A DNA stretch of 64,000 bases from an uncultured Flavobacteriaceae bacterium. GTDB taxonomy: Bacteria; Bacteroidota; Bacteroidia; Flavobacteriales; Flavobacteriaceae. The translations under genes and the position numbers were made by a program. A model generated the notes under the pieces. It had not been told where the DNA came from. It saw nothing but the letters and a program-made list of their open reading frames with translations, and ran no database searches. Where the stretch lies: positions 1 to 64,000 of the forward strand of contig CANLWB010000010.1 of the NCBI GenBank assembly GCA_947494695.1, read 5' to 3'. Below, one piece after another: positions 45,309 to 53,821 of the stretch. The first letter of the stretch is position 1. Each line of letters begins with the position of its first letter.

Positions 45309-46089
45309 GGTTTTAGTAACTGGAGCTGGTGGACAATTGGGAAAAACGATTGAAGAATTATATGCCGATAATCAGGATGATCTTGATTTTACTTTTGTTT
45401 CGAAAACAGCATTGGATATTACGAAAAAAATAGATATAAAGCAGCTTTTTGATAACAAGAATTTTGATTATTGTATAAATTGTGCTGCCTATACAAATGT
45501 TGAACAGGCAGAAAAAACACCAGGTATTGCTTTTAAAGTGAATGCTGAAGGAGTAAAAAATTTGGCCGAAGTATGTAAAGAAAATGGAACCATATTAATT
45601 CACGTTTCTACCGATTATGTATTTGATGGTAAAAAGGAAGATTCTTACACAGTAGATGATATACCGAACCCTATTAATGAATATGGGAAATCAAAGTTGT
45701 ATGGAGAACAATATATTCAGGATATTTTGAAGCGATATTTTATTATAAGAACATCTTGGTTATACAGTAAAAAGTATGGGCATAATTTTTACAAAACTAT
45801 TTTAAAGAAAATAAAAACTGAAACAGAACTGTTCGTTACAAATGAACAGAGAGGTTGCCCTACTGATACAGTTAATCTTTCAAAGTACATTTATGAACTA
45901 GTTAAAATAAAGTCAGTTAAATATGGCATAAAGCATTACTGCGATGAGAACGATATGACATGGTTTTCATTTGCAAAACAAATTTTAGAAGAGAATGATT
46001 TAGAAGGTAAAATAAGACTTGCTATAGCAAAGAAATACTTTACTTTTGCACAGAGACCAAAGCAATCAATTTTATTAAATAGCAAATAA
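45298..46089 (+). CDS. rfbD: dTDP-4-dehydrorhamnose reductase
   Basis: The last dTDP-L-rhamnose enzyme (263 aa from ATG 45298), reducing the 4-keto group with NAD(P)H. It shows VTGAGGQLGKTI (nucleotide loop), NCAAYTNVEQAE, STDYVFDG, the catalytic Tyr-x3-Lys in YGKSKLYGE, and a C-terminal RPKQSILLNSK in place of the usual RPxxSxLxxxK. A TTG two codons upstream is possible, but ATG is preferred. It is somewhat shorter than the usual 280-300 aa but has both ends of the family. It overlaps rfbC. Confidence 0.93.
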   Translation: MIIKVLVTGAGGQLGKTIEELYADNQDDLDFTFVSKTALDITKKIDIKQLFDNKNFDYCINCAAYTNVEQAEKTPGIAFKVNAEGVKNLAEVCKENGTILIHVSTDYVFDGKKEDSYTVDDIPNPINEYGKSKLYGEQYIQDILKRYFIIRTSWLYSKKYGHNFYKTILKKIKTETELFVTNEQRGCPTDTVNLSKYIYELVKIKSVKYGIKHYCDENDMTWFSFAKQILEENDLEGKIRLAIAKKYFTFAQRPKQSILLNSK

Positions 46090-46095
46090 ACATAT

Positions 46096-47112
46096 ATGTT
46101 TGATTTAAAAGGAAAATCATTATTAATAACCGGAGGGACAGGATCCCTAGGCAAAGCATTAACAAAGCATATTTTAAGTAAATATCCTGAAATAAAAAAG
46201 CTTGTAATTTTCTCAAGAGATGAACAGAAGCAGTTTCAGATGGCACAGGAATTTCCCATTAATAAATATCCCCAAATACGATTTTTTATTGGAGATGTAA
46301 GAGATAAAGAACGTTTAATCAGAGCGTTTCAACATATTGATTATGTTATTCATGCGGCGGCCATGAAACACGTGCATATAGCTGAATATAATCCGGATGA
46401 ATGCATTAAAACGAACATTGGTGGGGCCGAAAATGTGGTAGATGCATGTTTTAAAACAAAAGTTACTAGGGTGGTTGCTTTATCCACAGATAAGGCTTGT
46501 GCACCTATAAACCTTTATGGAGCAACAAAACTTACATCGGATAAGCTTTTTGTGGCAGCTAATAATATAAAAGGAGAGAATCCCATTAAATTTTCTGTAG
46601 TTAGATATGGAAATGTTATGGGGTCTAATGGGTCTGTCATTCCGTTTTTTATCAATAAGAAAAAAGAAGGAGTATTGCCAATTACAGATCCCAATATGAC
46701 TCGTTTTAATATTTCCTTACAAGGAGGTGTTGATATGGTTATGCATGCCTTAGAACATGCCTGGGGAGGCGAATTGTTTGTTCCAAAAATACCATCCTAT
46801 AAAATTATGGATGTAGCAAATGCTATTGGACCTGATTGTGAAAAACCTATTGTAGGTATTAGACCGGGAGAAAAGGTACATGAAGAAATGATTACACCCT
46901 CAGATTCATTTTATACTTACGATTTGGGCAAGTATTACGCAATTTTACCCAATACGCCTATGTGGAAACTCGAAGATTTTTTAACGACATTTAAAGCTAA
47001 AAAGGTGTCTTTAGGTTTTAGTTACAATTCTGGAGAAAATGAAGATTGGGAAACAATCGAGACCTTAAGAAAACTTATAAAAGCGCATGTCGATTCTGAG
47101 TTTATCGTTTAA
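46096..47112 (+). CDS. pseB: UDP-GlcNAc 4,6-dehydratase (inverting), PseB-type
   Basis: A short-chain dehydratase (338 aa) of the PseB/FlaA1 kind, which converts UDP-GlcNAc to UDP-2-acetamido-2,6-dideoxy-beta-L-arabino-hexos-4-ulose. The NADP loop is TGGTGSLG (12-19). The active site is ALSTDKA with D132 and K133 and Y141-x3-K145 in LYGATKL; HAAAMKHVHIAEYNP is typical of the family. In pseudaminic acid synthesis the next steps are an aminotransferase (PseC) and acetyltransferase (PseH), but here a cytidylyltransferase and a reductase follow instead. The enzyme call is firm; the pathway end product is open. Confidence 0.9.
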   Translation: MFDLKGKSLLITGGTGSLGKALTKHILSKYPEIKKLVIFSRDEQKQFQMAQEFPINKYPQIRFFIGDVRDKERLIRAFQHIDYVIHAAAMKHVHIAEYNPDECIKTNIGGAENVVDACFKTKVTRVVALSTDKACAPINLYGATKLTSDKLFVAANNIKGENPIKFSVVRYGNVMGSNGSVIPFFINKKKEGVLPITDPNMTRFNISLQGGVDMVMHALEHAWGGELFVPKIPSYKIMDVANAIGPDCEKPIVGIRPGEKVHEEMITPSDSFYTYDLGKYYAILPNTPMWKLEDFLTTFKAKKVSLGFSYNSGENEDWETIETLRKLIKAHVDSEFIV

Positions 47113-47808
47113 ATGAAAAAACTAGCCATTATTCCTGCTAGAGGTGGGAGCAAGAGAATTCCAAGAAAAAACATCAAACTGTTTTTAGGAGAACCTATTA
47201 TTTCTTATTCTATACAAGCAGCGATAAGCTCTAATTTATTTGATGAGGTTATGGTTTCTACAGATGATGAGGAAATAGCAAGAATAGCCAAAAAACATGG
47301 AGCAAAGGTTCCGTTTTTTAGGAGTGATGTAAATTCTAACGATGTCGCAACTACAGTAGATGTTATAGCTGAAGTTATTGATAAATATAAACAAATAGGG
47401 CAAGTTTTTGAATATACTTGTTGTATTTATTCATGTGCGCCTTTTGTAACAAAAGATTTATTAATAAGGAGTTTCTTTAAGTTAGAAGTTGAGAATTTGG
47501 ATTGCGTTTTTCCTTTAATAAAATATGGTCACCCAATACAAAGGGCATTGAAAAAAACTATAGGAGGTAAGATAGAAATGATTGAACCTAAAAACATGCA
47601 AATTAGAACACAAGATTTTGAACCGTCTTATCATGACTTAGGACAGTTTTATTTTTTTAAAACTAGCGAAATTATTTCGAGCAATAGACTGTGGACTGTC
47701 AATACAGGTTGCGTTGAGTTAAGAGAAATTGAGTCGCATGATATCGATACATTAGACGATTGGGAGATTGCAGAATTTAAGTTTAAATATTTACATAAAA
47801 TTAAATGA
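47113..47808 (+). CDS. pseF: CMP-nonulosonate (acylneuraminate) cytidylyltransferase, PseF-like
   Basis: A 231-aa enzyme that activates a nonulosonic acid with CTP to its CMP-sugar. The N-terminal IPARGGSKRIPRKNI is the CTP-binding signature of NeuA/PseF/LegF enzymes; VSTDDEEIARIA and CCIYSCAPFV follow. The sequence HDLGQFYFFK fits the PseF branch better than classical NeuA, by memory of the family. It starts directly after the pseB stop and overlaps the next gene by 4 bp. The exact nonulosonate is not known. Confidence 0.88.
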   Translation: MKKLAIIPARGGSKRIPRKNIKLFLGEPIISYSIQAAISSNLFDEVMVSTDDEEIARIAKKHGAKVPFFRSDVNSNDVATTVDVIAEVIDKYKQIGQVFEYTCCIYSCAPFVTKDLLIRSFFKLEVENLDCVFPLIKYGHPIQRALKKTIGGKIEMIEPKNMQIRTQDFEPSYHDLGQFYFFKTSEIISSNRLWTVNTGCVELREIESHDIDTLDDWEIAEFKFKYLHKIK

Positions 47809-48686
47809 GAATTTTAGTAACTGGAGTTTCAGGAATGCTAGGCTCTAATTTGAGCAAAGCTTTATCTGAGAATAATGAAGTATATTCAACAGGAAACTCA
47901 AGCTTTTCTGAGGAACCAGATAATTATATGGTTTTTGATCTAAAATCAAATAAATATGATAAATTGATTAAATGGTCTAACCCGGATTTAATTATACTCT
48001 CTGGTGCTTTAACCAATGGAAATTATTGTAGCGAAAACCCAAATGAGGCAATGGACGTTAATGGTGTTTCAGTAAATAAATTTCTAAATGCTACAAATCA
48101 AAAGGTGAAAATCATATATATATCTACTGATGCCGTATTTCCATCAAAACTTCATTTAGCTAAAGAAACAGATTGTGTTTTTCCAGAAAATGTATATGGA
48201 AAATCTAAAGAACTAGGTGAGTTTTTTGTGAATCAAAGCAATAGAGAATTTTGTATTGTTCGTACAACAATTGTTGGATTAAATGTAAACTCCAAAAAAA
48301 GTGGTTTTGTTGAATGGATTATTAATTCAGCTAAAAAGAATGAAGAAATAAAACTTTTTGATGATGTACTATTTACTCCAATTTCAATTTGGGATTTATC
48401 TGAAGAGATAAAATATTTAATTTCATTAAAAGAATTACCAAGTGAAACATTACATATTTCTGGCAGTGAAATTATAACAAAATATAAGTTCGGCACAGAA
48501 CTTTTGACAGAATTAGAACTAAGCAAAATTAATACAAGAAAAGGCTCGATAAAATCGTTTAAAGATAGAGCTAAGCGTTGTACAGATCAAACATTAAACG
48601 TTAGTTACTACCAGAACAAATTTCAAAGAATACTTCCAAATCTTGAAAAAACTATAAGTTCTATAAAACAAAATTACTATGAATAA
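47805..48686 (+). CDS. RmlD-like SDR family NAD(P)-dependent sugar reductase
   Basis: A 293-aa extended SDR resembling dTDP-4-dehydrorhamnose reductase: VTGVSGMLGSNL (nucleotide loop), LSGALTNGNYCSENP, ISTDAVFPS and the catalytic Tyr-x3-Lys in VYGKSKELGE. A true RfbD is already present at 45298, so this is probably a reductase for another 4-keto sugar, most simply the product of the PseB-type enzyme two genes upstream. It is coupled to neighbours on both sides by overlaps. That substrate is inference from context. Confidence 0.78.
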   Translation: MRILVTGVSGMLGSNLSKALSENNEVYSTGNSSFSEEPDNYMVFDLKSNKYDKLIKWSNPDLIILSGALTNGNYCSENPNEAMDVNGVSVNKFLNATNQKVKIIYISTDAVFPSKLHLAKETDCVFPENVYGKSKELGEFFVNQSNREFCIVRTTIVGLNVNSKKSGFVEWIINSAKKNEEIKLFDDVLFTPISIWDLSEEIKYLISLKELPSETLHISGSEIITKYKFGTELLTELELSKINTRKGSIKSFKDRAKRCTDQTLNVSYYQNKFQRILPNLEKTISSIKQNYYE

Positions 48687-49743
48687 TATAAAACTAGGAA
48701 GAAAAGTAGTTGATGAAAATTCTTTATATTTTATTGCTGATATTGGGGCAAATCACGATGGGTCTTTAGAAAAAGCAATAGAGTTAATTCATTTGGTGAA
48801 GGAAGCAGGAGGGGATGCCGCGAAATTTCAGAATTTTTCGGCAAAAAAAATAGTGAGTAAATTGGGTTTTGAAAATATAAAAGGAAACGTCTCTCATCAA
48901 TCCGAGTGGGATAAATCTGTCTACGAAGTTTATGAAGATGCGAGCATCAATAAAGATTGGACCTCTATTTTAAAAACAGAGTGTGATAAGTTGGGTTTGG
49001 ACTATTTTACTAGCCCCTATGATTTTGAATCTGTAGATTTGGTTGATCCATATGTAGACTTGTATAAAATTGGCTCAGGAGATGCTTCTTGGTTAGAAAT
49101 AATAGACTATGTGCTAAGCAAAGGAAAGCCAACATTGTTGGCGACCGGAGCATGTGATTTAGATGATGTTGAAAGAATGATGAAACTTGCTTTAAATAAA
49201 ACAGACCAGGTCGTTTTAATGCAATGTAACACAAATTATACCGGAAGCTTAGAGAATTTTAATTACTGTAATTTAAATGTTTTAAAGACTTATAAGCGAA
49301 TGTATCCTAATACAGTTTTGGGACTGTCAGATCACACTCCAGGTCACGCTACAGTTTTAGGAAGTGTTGCTTTAGGAGCACGCGTTATTGAAAAACATTT
49401 TACTAATGATAATAACCAAGTTGGACCAGATCACGCATTTGCGATGAACCCAAATACGTGGAGAGAGATGGTTGATAGATCTTATGAGTTATTAAGAGCT
49501 TTAGGAGACGGCTTAAAACGTGTTGAAGATAATGAAAAACAGGCTTATATAGTTCAAAGAAGATGTATTCGTGCGGCATCAGACTTAAAAGTAAACCATA
49601 TAATTACTAGGTCAGATTTAGAACCGTTAAGACCAATTGGAGAAGGGGCATATCAACCGTTTCAAATGGAAGAATTAATCGGAAAAAAGTTAAAAACAGA
49701 GATAAAAATGGGAGACCATTTTTCAAAAGAAAGCTTACTATGA
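48679..49743 (+). CDS. nonulosonic acid synthase, NeuB/PseI/LegI family
   Basis: A 354-aa synthase that condenses phosphoenolpyruvate with a six-carbon N-acetyl sugar to form a nine-carbon sialic-like acid. The TIM-barrel part (about 1-280) includes FIADIGANHDGSLEKAIEL, AAKFQNF, YFTSPYDFESVDLV, KIGSGDASWLEI and LSDHTPGHATVLGSVALGA; a C-terminal antifreeze-like SAF domain (about 290-350, CIRAASDLKVNHIITRSDL) follows. The EKHFT and GPDHAFAMNP motifs are those of the family. Neu, Pse and Leg synthases cannot be told apart here with certainty. It overlaps the genes on both sides. Confidence 0.92.
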   Translation: MNNIKLGRKVVDENSLYFIADIGANHDGSLEKAIELIHLVKEAGGDAAKFQNFSAKKIVSKLGFENIKGNVSHQSEWDKSVYEVYEDASINKDWTSILKTECDKLGLDYFTSPYDFESVDLVDPYVDLYKIGSGDASWLEIIDYVLSKGKPTLLATGACDLDDVERMMKLALNKTDQVVLMQCNTNYTGSLENFNYCNLNVLKTYKRMYPNTVLGLSDHTPGHATVLGSVALGARVIEKHFTNDNNQVGPDHAFAMNPNTWREMVDRSYELLRALGDGLKRVEDNEKQAYIVQRRCIRAASDLKVNHIITRSDLEPLRPIGEGAYQPFQMEELIGKKLKTEIKMGDHFSKESLL

Positions 49744-50279
49744 TAAAAGGACACAAGGTAGGGCTAAGAGCGTTAGAAAAGGAAGACTTGAAGTTACTTA
49801 GGGACTGGAGAAATATTTCGAGCTTTAGAAAACATTTTAGAGAATCAAGAGAACTATCTATAAGTGATCAAGAAAAATGGTTTGAAAGTCTTCAAAATTC
49901 AAAGCATATAAATTTTATGTTTATAGTGGTGGAATTATCTACCAATGAAGCTATAGGAGCTGTTGGACTACTGTATATAAACTGGATTAATAGATCCGCA
50001 GATTTTTCGTTTTATATAGGTAAAGATGAGATATATGTGGATGAAAGTGATTATTCAATAGAGGCCGCAAAATTATTAATTGAATATGGTTTTAATAATT
50101 TAAATTTAAATAAAATTTGGATGGAGTTATATGAATATGATACTAAAAAAATTCAATTTTTTACAAAAAAATTCAATTTTAAACAAGACGGCTTGCTTAG
50201 ACAAAATTGTTTTGAAGAAGGAAAATATTGGGACTCTTTATTGATTTCTTTACTCAAGAATGAATATATAAAAAGTTAA
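49740..50279 (+). CDS. GNAT family acetyltransferase, PseH-like
   Basis: A 179-aa acetyl-CoA-dependent acyltransferase. The GNAT fold is seen in VGLRALEKEDLKLLRDWRN at the N-terminus, FIVVELSTNEAIGAVGLLYI and IEYGFNNLNLNKIWMELYEYD. PseH in the pseudaminic pathway has the same type of domain and acetylates the 4-amino group added by PseC. No PseC is present here, so this one might act on a hydroxyl group, on another amino sugar, or with an aminotransferase encoded elsewhere. It overlaps the synthase gene by 4 bp. A direct repeat of AAAAAAATTCAATTTT (50146-50182) lies in its coding region. Confidence 0.8.
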   Translation: MIKGHKVGLRALEKEDLKLLRDWRNISSFRKHFRESRELSISDQEKWFESLQNSKHINFMFIVVELSTNEAIGAVGLLYINWINRSADFSFYIGKDEIYVDESDYSIEAAKLLIEYGFNNLNLNKIWMELYEYDTKKIQFFTKKFNFKQDGLLRQNCFEEGKYWDSLLISLLKNEYIKS

Positions 50280-50310
50280 TCTATACATAACACCATTTAA
50301 TAAAACTCTT

Positions 50311-51549
50311 TTGAGTAAAAGAACAGAAGACACTTTTGTATTAAAATTAGTAAATGTGGCTCTAAGGATTGGAGGCATGGGGAGTAAGTTTTTAATTTTT
50401 ACCTTAATGTCTAAGTATTTAGAGGGTAATGTTTTCGGAGATTATAGTTTAATTATTTCAATAATTACTATATTAATCTTTGTACTTGGTTTGGACTTTT
50501 ACAATTTTAGCATAAGAGATATTCTGGCTACGTCAAGCCTTATAGAAGTAAGATCTAAGATATATACTACGTTTGTAGTATATGGTTTTATATATGTTTT
50601 TTTTATCTTTTGTGCCTATAAACTTTTTTCAAGTATTGAATATATAAAGCCGTATAAATGGCTTATTATATTACTTTGTATTACAGAACATCTTTCACAA
50701 GAAATATATAGATTGCTAATAGGGTTTAAAAAGGTATTATTAGCAAATATTTTATTGTTTGTTAGGACTATGGGCTGGTCTCTTATAATATTTTATTATG
50801 TAATAGTTAATATTGAAATTACACTTGATTTGATTTTTAAATTATGGCTTGGCACTAATTTATTAACTATTTTTTATGTTGTCATTAATCAGTGTTTTAA
50901 AAATTATAAATATTTTAGGGAAATAAAATTAGACTTTTCTTGGGTTAAAAAAGGATTAAGAATTTGTTACTTATTTTTCATTGCTACCATTGCTTTAAAA
51001 AGCATTGAGTATGCAAATAGATTTATAGTAGATTATTATTTGGGAAAAGAGTTAGCTGGAATTTTTACATTTTATTCAAGTATTAGTATACTAATAACAG
51101 TATATATTAATACCATGGTTCTTTCTTACGAATTACCGTTATTAATATCTTTTGCTAAAACCGATAAGATTTTTGGGTTGTTAAAGAAATTCAAAAAATC
51201 TATTTTTATTCAATTATGTGTTGCATCGTTGTTGTTGCTTATAATAATTAAACCATTATTAATATGGCAAAATAAGCCAATCTTTGAGAGTTATTTACCT
51301 TTAATATTTTTTATGATTATAGGAGTAGGCCTTATGAATTATTCTTTGATATATCATTTTAAACTATATATCTTTCATAAAGATTTAAGTATCTTCAAAA
51401 TAATGATTCTTAGTAGTGTTATAAGTTTATTCCTGGCAATAATAGGAACACATTTTTATGGTTTATATGGCAGTGCTTCGGCATTTGTGCTTTCTGGCTT
51501 AGTTATGTTTTATTTTAGAAAAAAGGAAGCAAATAAAATAAATTTATGA
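50311..51549 (+). CDS. Wzx-like oligosaccharide flippase
   Basis: A multi-pass membrane protein (412 aa, about 12 helices) of the polysaccharide exporter family. It probably flips the lipid-linked repeat unit made by this locus to the periplasm. The opening LRIGGMGSKFLIFTLMSKYL and the mid-protein YANRFIVDYYLGKELAGIFTFYSSI are typical of Wzx proteins. The start is TTG at 50311; the first downstream Met would cut into helix 1. It is strongly AT-rich, and the stop overlaps the next start by 4 bp. Confidence 0.85.
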   Translation: MSKRTEDTFVLKLVNVALRIGGMGSKFLIFTLMSKYLEGNVFGDYSLIISIITILIFVLGLDFYNFSIRDILATSSLIEVRSKIYTTFVVYGFIYVFFIFCAYKLFSSIEYIKPYKWLIILLCITEHLSQEIYRLLIGFKKVLLANILLFVRTMGWSLIIFYYVIVNIEITLDLIFKLWLGTNLLTIFYVVINQCFKNYKYFREIKLDFSWVKKGLRICYLFFIATIALKSIEYANRFIVDYYLGKELAGIFTFYSSISILITVYINTMVLSYELPLLISFAKTDKIFGLLKKFKKSIFIQLCVASLLLLIIIKPLLIWQNKPIFESYLPLIFFMIIGVGLMNYSLIYHFKLYIFHKDLSIFKIMILSSVISLFLAIIGTHFYGLYGSASAFVLSGLVMFYFRKKEANKINL

Positions 51550-52559
51550 TTAATATATATATAGGCTTATCAAATAATCAAATTGCTAATTGTGAGCTTA
51601 TTCTGGAAACTGGAAATAATAAGAATGATCATAACGTTCTAGTTTCTAATAAAACTTTAATTATAAAAAGTGATTTATGGGACGAAATAATTCTTTCTGA
51701 CAAAACTTTTAACAATCAACCAAAAAACATTCTATCTTCTTTAAAAATTATTTGTGATAAAATCAAGGAATACAAAAAAATTGTATTCCAGCTTAAGAAG
51801 TACAAAAACACACAAAATGTTACGCTTTACTTTTCTTTTATTGAAGATATTCTGAGTAACTATTTGTTGCTATCATTCAATAAAAACTTAAAAGGAATTG
51901 TTGTTGAAGATGGAATGTTAAATTACTATTCGCACACAATTAAAAACATTCCTGTTAAGAAAAGATATTTAAAATGGTTTTTTAGTAACATAATGTTTTT
52001 AAGGTATAAAATTTATCAGGGACATTCAAGTGGAATAGAATATCGGCACGTATTAAAGCAATATGTAAGAATACCTAAGTTAACTCTTTTCCCTGAAAAA
52101 TCAGTATTAATTCCTTATTCTGAAAAAGAAATAGAACTATCTAAAACGATACTGATTGTCGGGCAAGAACCATATATAAATATGTATGGATTAGATAGTT
52201 ATTTAGAAGCACTGAATCGTTTATTTGATGTGATTAAAAGTGAAACTTTTTATGAGAATATTAAAATAATTTATTACAAACCACATAGGCATGGTAAAAG
52301 AATAAATTATGAAAAAGTACAAGAAATCTTTTTAGGTAAGAATTTGGTGATTTTAGATTCTGATGAAGGGCTGGAAGATATTTACTTTAATAAAATAAAA
52401 TCTAAACATATTTATTCTTTTGATTCAAGTGCATTATTAAATATATATATAGAATCATGTCTTAATACAAGACAGAAGATAAAGTTCAATGTTTTGATGA
52501 AATATAACATTGTTCTCGAATCAATATTTAAAAAATTTAAATTTAAAATTTATCGATGA
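51546..52559 (+). CDS. putative sialyltransferase-like (nonulosonate) glycosyltransferase
   Basis: A 337-aa protein I could not assign at first sight. It has the three sparse motifs of bacterial sialyltransferases in the expected order: EDG at 121-123 (GIVVEDGMLNYY), a PH in YYKPHRHGKR at 246-247 (HP-motif region), and SS at 294-295 (SFDSSALLNI). These families (GT52, GT38, GT80 and polysialyltransferases) share little else. The position downstream of nonulosonate synthesis and Wzx genes fits an enzyme that uses a CMP-nonulosonate. There is no signal peptide or membrane segment. The role is inferred from motif order and context. Confidence 0.55.
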   Translation: MINIYIGLSNNQIANCELILETGNNKNDHNVLVSNKTLIIKSDLWDEIILSDKTFNNQPKNILSSLKIICDKIKEYKKIVFQLKKYKNTQNVTLYFSFIEDILSNYLLLSFNKNLKGIVVEDGMLNYYSHTIKNIPVKKRYLKWFFSNIMFLRYKIYQGHSSGIEYRHVLKQYVRIPKLTLFPEKSVLIPYSEKEIELSKTILIVGQEPYINMYGLDSYLEALNRLFDVIKSETFYENIKIIYYKPHRHGKRINYEKVQEIFLGKNLVILDSDEGLEDIYFNKIKSKHIYSFDSSALLNIYIESCLNTRQKIKFNVLMKYNIVLESIFKKFKFKIYR

Positions 52560-53821
52560 TTATTTTTTCAAATATTTTAATCGCGATTTTTGCAATCTTG
52601 ATATTGTTGTATTTATTAAAAAAAGATCTAGGTCTTTTTTTATTATCTTTTACAATATTACTACAATATATCTGGATGTTTTTTTCTTTAATTGTTATAG
52701 AATCAGGTATATATATTAATGAGCAAGGTAGAAGCGGTTATTTTGTTTATAGTAGTTTTGTTTTGTTTTGTTTTTATGTTACAACGATAATAGCTCTTGT
52801 TTTTTTTAAAAAAATATTTTTAAGTGTTTTTAAAAATATTAAAACCATCCGTTTTAAATTCGTCAAGATTAAGGAGGAAAAACTGTCTTTAATAGTTATA
52901 TTGATTGTTTTCGGTTTAGCATTAGTTAATTTAATGTCTTCACCGGTTCCAATGTTTTCTGATGGAGTTACAAGGTTTAATTTTTGGGAACATGCAAAAT
53001 TCCCCTTTTTAAAAGGTATAATAGGTAATATTATGGGCTTTGTAGCATTTGGATCTGCTTTATTGTATCGTTATAACAAAAAGATATCCATTTCTTTATT
53101 AATAATATACTTTATATATTTAATACTAATAGGACAAAAATTTTCCGGATTAGTTATTGGTTGTTTTGGGGTGTCATTGGCGATATATTATTCATTTGAA
53201 AAGAAGATCGTTTTTAAGTATAAATGGATTTTCAATAAATATATAGTGCTTATATCAGGATCACTTTTCTTGTTGATTTATTATAATTATTCAAAGGATA
53301 ACCCATACAAATATTTAGGATTAACCCCATTTGAGTCCATTTTTTATAGAGCTTTCGGGTTACAAGCACATGTCTTTTGGGGAACAACTGAGCAATATGT
53401 TTATTTAGGTAAACCTTCATCATGGGATATTTCCGAATTGTGGAACGGAATGCAAGTGTTAATGAAAGAGTTTTGGCCCTGGAAGGTAGAACATTTAGTC
53501 TCAGTGACTTCACGAGGTGTAAATTGGACAAATGCTTATCCTGCAATTTTAATTAGAATATTCCCTTTAGGTTTGGCTATAGTTGCGAATTTCTTTTTAA
53601 TGTCTTTTGTTTCTTTAATACAAACGCTTTTATCTCTTTTTATTAAAAAAGGGTCTTATATTATTAGTATTGTCTTTTTTCAACTACTAACCTGGGTTAG
53701 TTTTGCATATACCATGGCGTATTTTAACAAACTAATAATTCCAGTATTGTTTGTTTGTCTGTGTTTAGTGTATAAACAGCTTAAAATAATCAAATTAAAC
53801 AAGACTCTCCACCATGAATAG
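52556..53821 (+). CDS. O-antigen polymerase-like membrane protein (Wzy candidate)
   Basis: A 421-aa membrane protein with about 10-12 helices and one large periplasmic loop (about 255-330) rich in aromatic and charged residues (YRAFGLQAHVFWGTTEQY, EFWPWKVEHLV). This layout fits Wzy polymerases, which join repeat units on the periplasmic face. Sequence conservation in the family is poor, so the call rests on topology and context: it lies between the putative sialyltransferase and a ligase-like gene with overlapping ends. It is extremely AT-rich. Confidence 0.68.
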   Translation: MIIFSNILIAIFAILILLYLLKKDLGLFLLSFTILLQYIWMFFSLIVIESGIYINEQGRSGYFVYSSFVLFCFYVTTIIALVFFKKIFLSVFKNIKTIRFKFVKIKEEKLSLIVILIVFGLALVNLMSSPVPMFSDGVTRFNFWEHAKFPFLKGIIGNIMGFVAFGSALLYRYNKKISISLLIIYFIYLILIGQKFSGLVIGCFGVSLAIYYSFEKKIVFKYKWIFNKYIVLISGSLFLLIYYNYSKDNPYKYLGLTPFESIFYRAFGLQAHVFWGTTEQYVYLGKPSSWDISELWNGMQVLMKEFWPWKVEHLVSVTSRGVNWTNAYPAILIRIFPLGLAIVANFFLMSFVSLIQTLLSLFIKKGSYIISIVFFQLLTWVSFAYTMAYFNKLIIPVLFVCLCLVYKQLKIIKLNKTLHHE

